This document shows positions 1 to 5,268 of a DNA stretch of 27,816 nt, piece after piece (the first letter of the stretch is position 1; each line of letters begins with the position of its first letter). The position numbers and the translations under genes are program-made. The notes under the pieces are model-generated. The model was not told the origin of the DNA, did no database searches, and saw only the letters and a list, made by a program, of their open reading frames with translations. This DNA is from a virus, in the IMG/VR virus record IMGVR_UViG_3300032006_000068, positions 1 through 27,816 of that record, one strand, 5' to 3'.

Positions 1-143
1 TTTTCTCTAAATTCCCTATATGTTTTTTATTTAAGCTTTTATTTTCTTTAAGAGTGGCAACTGTGGTTGACACTGATTCGCGTCCCGTGGCAACTGTGGT
101 TGACACCCCCCCTTCTTCCGTGTCGTCTCCAGTTGCCAGGATG
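1..143. repeat. Terminal direct repeat, left copy
   Basis: These 143 bases recur at 27674-27816. The only difference I find is T at 17 versus C at 27690. Because one continuous reading frame (the replication initiator) is restored when the copies are superimposed, the repeat most likely marks closure of a circular or circularly permuted genome of about 27,673 bp. It does not look like a biological terminal repeat placed between genes. Confidence 0.93.
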
Positions 144-418
144 TTTAGTGTGTAGGTTGGTGCTTTTTGGGGGTTGGTGCTGGGTTTTTTGGTTATCCAT
201 CCTTTTGCTTCTAGGTTTTTAAGTTGGGTGCTTATGTGTTGGTGTGTCATGCCGACCGCTTGGGCTATGGTTCTGGTTCCTACTGTTATTGTTTGCTTGT
301 GCCAGCCTAGTGTGACTCTTGCTAAATACATGAGGCAGCAGAATTCGGCTGGCGTGAATTCTTTTATGTTATCCAAGATACGATTTGGGCATTGGGTGTA
401 GTTGGGTTGTGTTATCAT
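1..418 (-). CDS. Replication initiator, lambda O-like, N-terminal part (gene continues at the right contig end)
   Basis: ATG at 418-416 opens a frame that runs without a stop to base 1 and continues in the same frame from 27673 to the stop at 27186, giving a 301-residue protein once the 143-bp repeat is counted once. The N-terminus begins MITQPNYTQCPNRILDNI, followed by FTPAEFCCLMYLARVTLGWH and GMTHQHISTQLKNLEAKGWI. This is the winged helix-turn-helix pattern of phage replication protein O families (YTQxPNxxLD, then TLGWHK). The start is supported by GAGGAG at 433-428, nine bases upstream, and by an in-frame stop at 464-466. In the lambda model the protein binds iterons inside its own gene and recruits the helicase loader. 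Here the iterons encode two VSTTVAT peptides. Confidence 0.88.
   Translation of the reverse strand, partial: MITQPNYTQCPNRILDNIKEFTPAEFCCLMYLARVTLGWHKQTITVGTRTIAQAVGMTHQHISTQLKNLEAKGWITKKPSTNPQKAPTYTLNILATGDDTEEGGVSTTVATGRESVSTTVATLKENKSLNKKHIGNLEK
54..139. repeat. Three palindromic iterons at 33-bp pitch; putative replication origin
   Basis: GTGGCAACTGTGGTTGACAC occurs exactly at 54-73 and 87-106. A third copy lies at 120-139 on the opposite strand and matches 15 of 20 bases. The starts are 54, 87 and 120, exactly 33 bp (about three helical turns) apart. Each unit is itself a near palindrome (GTGGCAAC, TGTG, GTTGACAC). Bases 1-53 next to it are only about 20 percent G+C and could be the unwinding element. 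Iterons with dyad symmetry inside the initiator gene beside an AT-rich tract are the known lambda ori arrangement; that this is the origin is inference. The same array appears at 27727-27812 in the right repeat copy. Confidence 0.8.
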
Positions 419-456
419 GTTTCTCGACTCCTCATATTGTTGGGGTGGCACCCCCG

Positions 457-482
457 GACCTGGTCACTATGATGGCCAGGTC
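457..482. promoter_or_regulatory. Inverted repeat in rep leader
   Basis: GACCTGG at 457-463 and CCAGGTC at 476-482 form a 7-bp perfect inverted repeat with a 12-base spacer. It lies between the candidate -10 of rep and the rep ribosome binding site, so it could be an operator or an mRNA hairpin limiting initiator synthesis. No binding protein can be assigned. Confidence 0.4.
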
Positions 483-486
483 TTTG

Positions 487-495
487 TTTATACCA
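487..495 (-). promoter_or_regulatory. Extended -10 element, candidate rep promoter
   Basis: On the minus strand the sequence is TGGTATAAA, an extended -10 (TG, one base, TATAAA) about 70 bases upstream of the rep ATG at 418. No good -35 hexamer is found 16-18 bases further upstream, so activity would rest on the extended -10 or on an activator. Confidence 0.4.
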
Positions 496-545
496 TAATT
501 TAATTTGTGGTATTGTGGGTGCGCTTCTTTTGAAGCCTCCTTTGG

Positions 546-604
546 GCCCGTTGACTACGGGCGTGCAGAAGCGGCCTGTTCTCTTCCGGGAGGGGCCGTT
601 TTTG
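546..604 (+). terminator. Double hairpin with T tract, leader element 1
   Basis: The first stem is GCCCGT (546-551) with ACGGGC (557-562) around a 5-base loop. The second is CGGCC (572-576) with GGCCG (594-598), holding an inner CTC/GAG pair, followed by TTTTT from 599. The shape is that of a rho-independent terminator preceded by a small hairpin, read rightward. It shares GAAGCGGC and GGAGGGGCCG in the same order with the element at 665-725. No strong promoter feeding it is visible. Confidence 0.55.
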
Positions 605-615
605 TTTTGTTTAGC

Positions 616-644
616 TTGACTACTTACTTTTCATGGTTTATAGT
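616..644 (+). promoter_or_regulatory. Sigma70-type promoter for early rightward operon
   Basis: TTGACT at 616-621 and TATAGT at 639-644 are separated by exactly 17 bases; each hexamer matches consensus at 5 of 6 positions. Transcription would start near 651 and run through the 665-725 hairpins into the methyltransferase gene at 783. Confidence 0.72.
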
Positions 645-664
645 CATTTGTCATTAATTACCTT

Positions 665-725
665 TCTCTTGGTGGAGAGAGTGTTGAAGCGGCTTCGAAT
701 CTTGCCGGATGGAGGGGCCGCTTTT
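665..725 (+). terminator. Double hairpin with T tract, leader element 2 (possible attenuator)
   Basis: A small stem TCTCT (665-669) with AGAGA (676-680) is followed by AAGCGGC (687-693) pairing with GCCGCTT (717-723), which ends in a TTTT run. It lies directly downstream of the 616-644 promoter, so it could terminate or attenuate early transcription, produce a short RNA of about 75 bases, or act as an RNA signal that modifies RNA polymerase in the manner of HK022 put sites. The last two are speculation. Confidence 0.55.
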
Positions 726-782
726 GCATTGGTTCACTTGCATTGCATGGGAACTGTTGCCAAGTCGTTGGGGGTGTGAGGT

Positions 783-1778
783 TTGAAGTTTGTAGATTTA
801 TTCTCCGGTATTGGCGGCTTTCATTATGCTTTGAAAGCCGCTACGGAAAGCCTTAACCTGCCTAGCTCTTGCGTGTTTGCTTCTGATATTGATGAACGGT
901 GCAGGGCATCTTACAAACAAAATTTTGGTATAGAGCCAGTTGGTGACATAACCACTTTCGACGCCCACCAAGTCCCCGAGCACGATATTTTGTTGGCAGG
1001 GTTTCCGTGTCAAGCATTCAGTATTATTGGCGAGATGCAAGGTTTTGCAGATACACGTGGAACCTTATTTTTTGATGTCGCTCGTATACTTAAAGCCAAA
1101 CAACCTAAGTTTTTTGTTTTAGAAAATGTAAAGCAACTTGTTGGACACGACCAAGGAAGAACACTCGCAACAATTATCAAAACGTGTAGAGATATTGGTT
1201 ATGATGTTCAATACAAAGTGCTTAATGCGTTGGATTTTGGGCTACCACAAAAAAGAGAAAGAGTGTTTATTGTAGGAGCACTTTCTAAACTTGTGTTTGA
1301 TTTTGATTTCGACCTCAAACACATCAAAAGCGTATCTTTATCAAATCTTTTAGAAAAAGACGTTGAGCAAAAATATTTCGCTTCTCAACACATTAGGAAT
1401 AGAAGACAAAAACTTGTTAAACGTGAACAATTAGCGCACGCAAGACCTACTATTTGGCACGAAAATAAAAATGGAAACATTAGCGCATATGAATTCAGTT
1501 GCGCTCTTAGAGCCGGAGCATCATACAATTATTTACTTGTTAATGGTGAACGCAGACTTACTGAACGAGAAATGTTATCCCTACAAGGTTTCCCGTTAAA
1601 ACATAAAATCGTTGGCAGCTATTCTGACTTAAGAAAACAAGCAGGAAATGCTTTACCCGTACCAGTGGCATCTGAGGTGATATTCAAATTGATTAGCCAA
1701 AACTTGGACATTAAGGAATCAGATGGAAACACCAAAACTGCGTCATGCATCAATAGTAAAGCCTCTATATCCGCTTAA
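783..1778 (+). CDS. DNA (cytosine-5) methyltransferase
   Basis: The enzyme transfers a methyl group from S-adenosylmethionine to cytosine C5 in DNA. At 331 residues it has the full C5-methylase motif order: motif I DLFSGIGGF (5-13), motif IV GFPCQAFS with catalytic Cys76, motif VI ENV (114-116), motif VIII QKRER (156-160), a variable target-recognition region, then LQGFP and QAGNALPVPVA. The start is TTG at 783, forced by a stop at 777-779 and by the family's usual beginning K-F-V-D-L-F-S-G. GAGG lies too close to serve as a good ribosome site. The gene is AT-rich: 1081-1140 has 18 G+C of 60 and 1321-1380 has 17, against 31 in 24361-24420, which suggests recent transfer. No partner restriction enzyme is visible, so it is probably an orphan that protects phage DNA. 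Target sequence unknown. Confidence 0.95.
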   Translation: MKFVDLFSGIGGFHYALKAATESLNLPSSCVFASDIDERCRASYKQNFGIEPVGDITTFDAHQVPEHDILLAGFPCQAFSIIGEMQGFADTRGTLFFDVARILKAKQPKFFVLENVKQLVGHDQGRTLATIIKTCRDIGYDVQYKVLNALDFGLPQKRERVFIVGALSKLVFDFDFDLKHIKSVSLSNLLEKDVEQKYFASQHIRNRRQKLVKREQLAHARPTIWHENKNGNISAYEFSCALRAGASYNYLLVNGERRLTEREMLSLQGFPLKHKIVGSYSDLRKQAGNALPVPVASEVIFKLISQNLDIKESDGNTKTASCINSKASISA

Positions 1779-1821
1779 TCATTTTTCACAAACATTTTAT
1801 AAAAGCGTTGCGCATGCCCCC

Positions 1822-1850
1822 TTTACAAGTCGTGGGCAGTATGCTATATT
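1822..1850 (+). promoter_or_regulatory. Strong sigma70-type promoter upstream of 1881 gene
   Basis: TTTACA (1822-1827), 17-base spacer, TATATT (1845-1850), with TGC before the -10 making an extended -10. It sits between the methyltransferase and the next gene, so the downstream early genes need not depend on methyltransferase transcription. Confidence 0.72.
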
Positions 1851-1880
1851 ACCAATAAGAAAGAAAAAAGGAGGCAACAA

Positions 1881-2144
1881 ATGTTCTACGAAAAGAAAGC
1901 AGCCGAAAAGTTAGTCACTTTCGAACAAGCCGAAAAGAACCTTAGGGAAGACGCAGAAATCAGCCGGGTTTTAGATGAAGCCATTTTGAATAAGGATGCT
2001 GATAGAGTAGCTGAAATACTTTTCCATTCAGCGTGGTACACGCAAGCGGGCAGCATGACTCGGGGATTTCCTCGTGGGAAGACCGCTACAGCTGCGTTGG
2101 CCCTTCGTTATCACCATAGTGTGGGCCGCACGTTAATCAGCTAA
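1881..2144 (+). CDS. Small hypothetical protein, 87 aa
   Basis: I do not recognise this family. The reading frame is well supported: AAGGAGG sits a few bases upstream of ATG 1881 and a strong promoter lies at 1822-1850. The N-terminal half is charged and helix-prone (KKAAEKLVTFEQAEKNLRED); the C-terminal half is rich in small and basic residues (TRGFPRGKTATAALALRYHH). It is soluble, with no signal peptide or membrane segment. It begins a run of closely spaced accessory genes. Confidence 0.75.
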   Translation: MFYEKKAAEKLVTFEQAEKNLREDAEISRVLDEAILNKDADRVAEILFHSAWYTQAGSMTRGFPRGKTATAALALRYHHSVGRTLIS

Positions 2145-2156
2145 GGGCTTCGGTAT

Positions 2157-3059
2157 ATGGATGACATGACTCCCCTTTTTCCGTTAGAAGCCGAACCAAC
2201 GCCATCGAAAACCAAAATTGTCGAGAAAAGCGTTAAGAGCAAAACGGACTATTCCAATAATTGGACCGCCGTAGTAGGTGTCCTGTTAGATGGTGAAAAA
2301 AGGTATAAAAGCAAAGGGCTTCCCACTAAGGAGGAGGCCCAAGCTGCCTTGAGGGAGCTGGTGGCCAAAGTGGAAAGCGGCGAGATGGAGGCTGAACTCC
2401 GAAGCAAACCCAAGCAGACGAAAAGGGACTTTCCGGAAGGCGTTTATTACGATAAGAAAAGGGAAAAGCCTTGGTTAGCGCAATCGCCAATAAAGGATTC
2501 ATATACCGCTAGCGGGCGGCGGCGTTATTCAAGGAGGGAATTTAAGACAAAGGAAGAAGCCGAGCGCGCTGTGAAAGTCGGGGTAGTAAGCTACGAATTA
2601 AACCTACTTAAAGCTGAAGGTAGTTTATTATCGGCTAAGCTGTATGAAAGAGCAGCGCACCAACACTTCGAAAAGTGCCGGCTTTCTTGTAATCACACCA
2701 AAAAGTCGAAAAGCATCTCAAGACTTGGGTTTAAAGAGTGGTTCAAGGTTAGCGCACAGGAAGCCCAGGACTTTTTAGCTGAGTACTTTAATGAAGATAG
2801 GTTGTTGTACAAAAATGGTGAGGAACTGAAGGAATGGACTGGTGATGACAAGACCGAGGTGATTTACGTGATGCGTCCAGAACATAAGCATATTGAGTAT
2901 GGTGATACTTGCAAAATAGGAATTACGAGGGCGCGGCGCCTTAAGGAGCGCATCCTTAAACTTTCCTACGAATCAAATACTGACGTGTTTTATTACTTCG
3001 CCGCTGCTGTTGGTGAGTTGGAGCCAGGCAGTTTTCGAACTCCTGGCATTCACGTATAA
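2157..3059 (+). CDS. AP2-like DNA-binding protein with truncated GIY-YIG (T5orf172-like) domain
   Basis: This 300-residue protein appears modular. Residues 34-66 (NNWTAVVGVLLDGEKRYKSK, then TKEEAQAAL) and 93-145 (EGVYYDKKREKPWLAQ, then RRYSRREFKTKEEAERAV) resemble AP2/Arm-type DNA-binding beta-sheets, which end in a TxEEA helix. From 233 on, VIYVMRP, CKIGITRARRL and ERILKLSYESNTDVFYYF match the start of the T5orf172/MUG113 branch of GIY-YIG nucleases. The protein then stops at 300 without the expected later helix carrying the catalytic glutamate, and the other two frames do not restore it. It may be a homing-endonuclease relic or a DNA-binding protein that reuses the fold. Domain calls rest on motif memory only. 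Confidence 0.75.
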   Translation: MDDMTPLFPLEAEPTPSKTKIVEKSVKSKTDYSNNWTAVVGVLLDGEKRYKSKGLPTKEEAQAALRELVAKVESGEMEAELRSKPKQTKRDFPEGVYYDKKREKPWLAQSPIKDSYTASGRRRYSRREFKTKEEAERAVKVGVVSYELNLLKAEGSLLSAKLYERAAHQHFEKCRLSCNHTKKSKSISRLGFKEWFKVSAQEAQDFLAEYFNEDRLLYKNGEELKEWTGDDKTEVIYVMRPEHKHIEYGDTCKIGITRARRLKERILKLSYESNTDVFYYFAAAVGELEPGSFRTPGIHV

Positions 3060-3307
3060 TGTGGACGCGAGGGATGAACAGGGCGATAGAAGAGGCTTCT
3101 AAGTACTGTAGGCGAAACCATAGCCCTCATCCTCTTACCTTGTATGACAGAAAAGTACTAGAGCAGTTAGGAGTAAAAAGCATGGACGATAAAAACTCTA
3201 TTTATGATGTTGATATTTATTGTGCTGACGGGCCTTGTGAGTGTCGAGCCGCGGATGAGGGGGCCCAATGCAAATGCACTGAGGAGGATGATGATAATGG
3301 TTCATGA
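3059..3307 (+). CDS. Small hypothetical protein with Cys-rich acidic tail
   Basis: The 82-residue frame starts at an ATG that overlaps the upstream stop (TAATG), so translation is probably coupled to the AP2/GIY-YIG-like gene. The C-terminal third has four cysteines in CADGPCECRAADEGAQCKC followed by an acidic EEDDDN tail, which could bind a metal or simply be a disordered tail. No family recognised. Confidence 0.6.
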   Translation: MWTRGMNRAIEEASKYCRRNHSPHPLTLYDRKVLEQLGVKSMDDKNSIYDVDIYCADGPCECRAADEGAQCKCTEEDDDNGS

Positions 3308-3623
3308 TGACTACAGTTTAGAGCAAATACTTGCCGCCGATTCTGCGGCGGTTCCGGACCCGTTGAATTACGTGTATAGCGCTAACAAGCTTTGTTATAC
3401 GTCAATAGAACCCCTTGAGGAGGGCGCCTGCTATGGGGAGCAAGAACGTAGCGGGCACATTGAGTGTAATTGTGTAAGCAGACACCTTCCCTGGGAGCCC
3501 GATGAGGCCAGCCGAGCTAGAGGGCTAATGGTTGGAGCCCAGAGAAAATTACAGGGTCTTCCGGTTAGGGAAATTCCGGATGAGAATGAACCTGAGATAC
3601 CCGAGGGCCAGGAGGTTAGCTGA
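3297..3623 (+). CDS. Hypothetical protein, about 108 aa
   Basis: The frame is open further upstream, but GAGGAGG at 3281-3287 best fits ATG 3297, nine bases away; ATG 3288 and 3291 lie too close. The protein starts MVHDDYSLEQILAADSA, has three or four scattered cysteines (CYTS, CYGE, CNC) and ends in an acidic, proline-containing tail (IPDENEPEIPEGQEVS). It overlaps the preceding gene by 11 bases. I do not recognise it. Confidence 0.6.
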   Translation: MVHDDYSLEQILAADSAAVPDPLNYVYSANKLCYTSIEPLEEGACYGEQERSGHIECNCVSRHLPWEPDEASRARGLMVGAQRKLQGLPVREIPDENEPEIPEGQEVS

Positions 3624-3757
3624 TGGGCTTATGGTGGGTGGTATTCGGTTTGACTACTTTTGGTCTGGGGCTAGCGTCTATTTTTTGCTGCCTCGTGAGA
3701 CCCCCAAGTATTTCGGTCTCCCCCACTGAGGGCCGTGAAGACACTGAATTGACTTAA
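3623..3757 (+). CDS. Tiny single-pass membrane protein, 44 aa
   Basis: This gene is shorter than common cut-offs. TGA of the preceding gene (3621-3623) overlaps ATG 3623, and CAGGAGG lies just upstream at good spacing. The product starts MGLWWVVFGLTTFGLGLASI, continues FCCLV and has a polar tail (RPPSISVSPTEGREDTELT). That gives one predicted transmembrane helix of about 20 residues with two adjacent cysteines at its end. A longer overlapping frame at 3532-3729 looks like its shadow. Function unknown; small phage inner-membrane proteins often act on the host or in superinfection exclusion, but nothing here shows that. Confidence 0.68.
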   Translation: MGLWWVVFGLTTFGLGLASIFCCLVRPPSISVSPTEGREDTELT

Positions 3758-3780
3758 TAAGTCGCGGGTGTAGTGCCCAG

Positions 3781-3812
3781 GGGTTGACACAACCCGCAGG
3801 CAGTAGTAAAGT
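3781..3812 (+). promoter_or_regulatory. Promoter with palindrome over the -35
   Basis: TTGACA (3784-3789), 17-base spacer, TAAAGT (3807-3812). The -35 lies inside GGGTTG-ACA-CAACCC (3781-3795), a 6-bp inverted repeat that could be an operator. The likely binder is the ribbon-helix-helix protein encoded at 3867, giving autoregulation; this is inferred from position only. GTTGACAC here equals half of an origin iteron. Confidence 0.62.
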
Positions 3813-3866
3813 AAGTGGGGGCATTTTAAAAAGATGCTCTAATTTAAAACGAGAAAGGAAAACAAC

Positions 3867-4085
3867 ATGGCGGAAAAATTAACTCAAGTCCAGGTGTATC
3901 TTCCCGAGCGCCGCATAGCCGCACTCAAAATCTTAGCCGAGGACCGGGGCGTGTCTTTATCTGGCATCTGCAAACTCGCTATCGGTGAATATTTGGAATT
4001 CACAGCTGCATTCTTGGACGGACAGAGCAAGGCGCTCCAGGACCCCGATACCTACATAATTAACAGGGGCTTAAGAGAGGCCTAA
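3867..4085 (+). CDS. Ribbon-helix-helix DNA-binding protein
   Basis: A 72-residue protein whose residues 7-40 fit the ribbon-helix-helix (MetJ/Arc/CopG) plan: a short strand TQVQVYLPE, helix RRIAALKILAEDRG, then the turn V-S-L-S and helix GICKLAIGEYLEF. Such proteins dimerise and bind DNA with the N-terminal strand, usually as repressors. AAAGGA precedes ATG 3867 by about seven bases, and a promoter with an overlapping palindrome lies upstream, fitting autoregulation. The 25-residue tail shows no motif. Confidence 0.78.
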   Translation: MAEKLTQVQVYLPERRIAALKILAEDRGVSLSGICKLAIGEYLEFTAAFLDGQSKALQDPDTYIINRGLREA

Positions 4086-4095
4086 ACAATAGGGG

Positions 4096-4146
4096 AGTGG
4101 CCCCCAATTCTCAAAAGTCACTAGTTAGATTTTTTTGAGGGCCACT
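4096..4146 (+). terminator. Long interrupted hairpin between small genes
   Basis: AGTGGCCC (4096-4103) pairs with GGGCCACT (4139-4146), and TCAAAA (4111-4116) pairs with TTTTGA (4133-4138), giving 14 pairs with a one-sided 7-base bulge. It sits between genes at 4085 and 4167 and may reduce readthrough or stabilise an mRNA end. No T run follows directly. Confidence 0.5.
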
Positions 4147-4166
4147 ATAGACGAAAGGAAACGATT

Positions 4167-4511
4167 ATGCTACGAAACACAACCATCTCGACGTCAATAA
4201 TACCAGACACACCCTCAGTTGCGTATAAGGAGTTGCGGCAAAGCATTGAGAATCATGGGGACCGCAGGTGGGAGAGCCGCTTCCGCTTGTTCAGAGCCTC
4301 ACTAGAGGCGTTCGAGCGTGAGTCCGGGCCTGGTACCTTCATCAAAATAAAGCGGGGCGTTAAATCCAAGATGATTGACGAGACTGATATGGGGATAGGC
4401 AAAGACATGACGCGGTATGGCTGGCGGTTAGTTGGAAGCCGAAGCAAAAGCGATACTGACCCCGTTTGGATTGGGTACATGAGGAAAGGAGGGGTCCAAA
4501 ATGACCTTTAA
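4167..4511 (+). CDS. Hypothetical protein, 114 aa
   Basis: Supported by GAAAGGAAA about nine bases before ATG 4167 and by tight coupling to the next gene, whose ATG 4501 lies inside its end. The sequence is basic and has a helical middle (RRWESRFRLFRASLEAFERE) and a glycine-containing second half (MTRYGWRLVGSRSKS). No signal peptide or membrane segment and no family I recognise. Confidence 0.65.
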   Translation: MLRNTTISTSIIPDTPSVAYKELRQSIENHGDRRWESRFRLFRASLEAFERESGPGTFIKIKRGVKSKMIDETDMGIGKDMTRYGWRLVGSRSKSDTDPVWIGYMRKGGVQNDL

Positions 4512-4599
4512 ATTAACGTTCGCAGCTGTAGTATTAGCATTGCTTGTATTAACGTTTCATGCTACTGGTTTTGAAATAGTAGTGAGGACAGGTTGTTAA
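4501..4599 (+). CDS. Tiny membrane or exported protein, 32 aa
   Basis: Although very short, this frame has AAAGGAGG a few bases before ATG 4501, and its stop TAA overlaps the ATG of the next gene (TAATG). It begins MTFKLTFAAVVLALLVLTFH, a positive N-terminus with one hydrophobic helix, and ends ATGFEIVVRTGC. It may be an inner-membrane peptide. It is the second such micro-protein in this operon. Function unknown. Confidence 0.66.
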   Translation: MTFKLTFAAVVLALLVLTFHATGFEIVVRTGC

Positions 4600-4832
4600 T
4601 GGGCTATAGAAGGAATAGGGTCGAGCTTCTTCTTCCGCCAGAAACTATTAAGCAGCTTCGGCTCCTGGCGGAAGAGAGCGGCGACACCATTAGTACCTTA
4701 GTTTCCGACCATATTCATTCATTCATTGTGTTGGAAAAGTCTAGACGCCTGAGAGCCTTATCGCATCCATTATGGGGCGAAGGCGTTCGGTGCCGGATAC
4801 TAAGTCATCTAGAAGAACAGCGAAAGGATTAA
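4599..4832 (+). CDS. Second ribbon-helix-helix-like protein
   Basis: The start at ATG 4599 (TAATG overlap) is preferred over an upstream TTG at 4593. The 77-residue product reads NRVELLLPPETIKQLRLLAE followed by ESGDTISTLVSDHIHSFI, that is strand, helix, turn and helix as in CopG/Arc repressors. The C-terminal part is basic. It is distinct from the 3867 protein, so the operon may carry two regulators that act on different operators. Confidence 0.68.
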   Translation: MGYRRNRVELLLPPETIKQLRLLAEESGDTISTLVSDHIHSFIVLEKSRRLRALSHPLWGEGVRCRILSHLEEQRKD

Positions 4833-4836
4833 AAAA

Positions 4837-5268
4837 ATGACAAGAATTATGACAGGTAACGTTTTCCAGAATGATAGCGTTTTTCCGTGGTTTGAGAGCT
4901 CGATGCTAGGCCCGGGAGGCTCAGCGATTCGGGTGATACACAGAGTCGAAGAAGAGGCGCTAAGGCAATCCGATGGTGAGATGGAAGAGAAGTTGTGCCT
5001 CTGTTTTTACGGCACAAAAAAGCGCATGATTCTGAGCAACGTCAACGTTAAGCGGCTAGCTCGTTTGCTAGGCCCTGAATTGAGTTCGTGGGCTCAGCAA
5101 GCCATAGAAATCCATATTGAGGACGTAAAAGCCTTCGGGGCTGTTCACCGTACCTTACGAGTGGTTGAGGCCCTACCGCCTAAGAATCGCATTCCGAAGG
5201 ACCAAAGGCAGTACCTTAAGGACGCCCCACCAGTAACAGACGCTGAGGCAAGAGCGATACTAGAGTGA
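4837..5268 (+). CDS. Conserved phage hypothetical protein, beta-rich
   Basis: The 143-residue protein contains KLCLCFYGTKKRMILSNVNV, then LARLLGPELSSWAQQAIEIH and KAFGAVHRTLRVVE. This order (LxLxFxGxKKxxLSNxN, LGxELxxW, IxLxxxxVKAFG, LRV) is one I associate with uncharacterised phage proteins of early operons that look like small beta-barrel, possibly OB-like, folds. No catalytic motif is seen. Its stop overlaps the GTG start of the following nuclease-like gene, so the two are probably made together and may act in recombination or replication. Confidence 0.68.
   Translation: MTRIMTGNVFQNDSVFPWFESSMLGPGGSAIRVIHRVEEEALRQSDGEMEEKLCLCFYGTKKRMILSNVNVKRLARLLGPELSSWAQQAIEIHIEDVKAFGAVHRTLRVVEALPPKNRIPKDQRQYLKDAPPVTDAEARAILE

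Larger units (their letters stand above)
419..782. other. Divergent control region between rep and methyltransferase genes
   Basis: This 364-bp stretch has no convincing gene. Reading left to right it holds the rep ribosome site (428-433), an inverted repeat (457-463 with 476-482), a weak leftward promoter (487-495), a hairpin pair ending in a T tract (546-604), a strong rightward promoter (616-644), and a second hairpin pair ending in a T tract (665-725). It thus separates leftward replication from rightward early transcription, like the immunity/control regions of other small phages, but no repressor gene is present. Confidence 0.7.

Noticed and set aside
174-401. 75-codon plus-strand frame near the left end
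   Set aside because: Antisense to the winged-helix domain of the replication initiator, which has clear family motifs.
633-779. 48-codon frame ending just before the methyltransferase start
   Set aside because: Its ATG lies within the promoter (-10 region), upstream of the expected transcript start, and no ribosome site is seen. Kept only as a possible coupling idea.
1723-1914. 63-codon plus-strand frame overlapping methyltransferase end and the 1881 gene
   Set aside because: Overlaps two better-supported genes and contains the promoter at 1822-1850.
3532-3729. 65-codon frame overlapping the 3297 and 3623 genes
   Set aside because: No ribosome site; the 3623 frame has a near-perfect one and a membrane helix.
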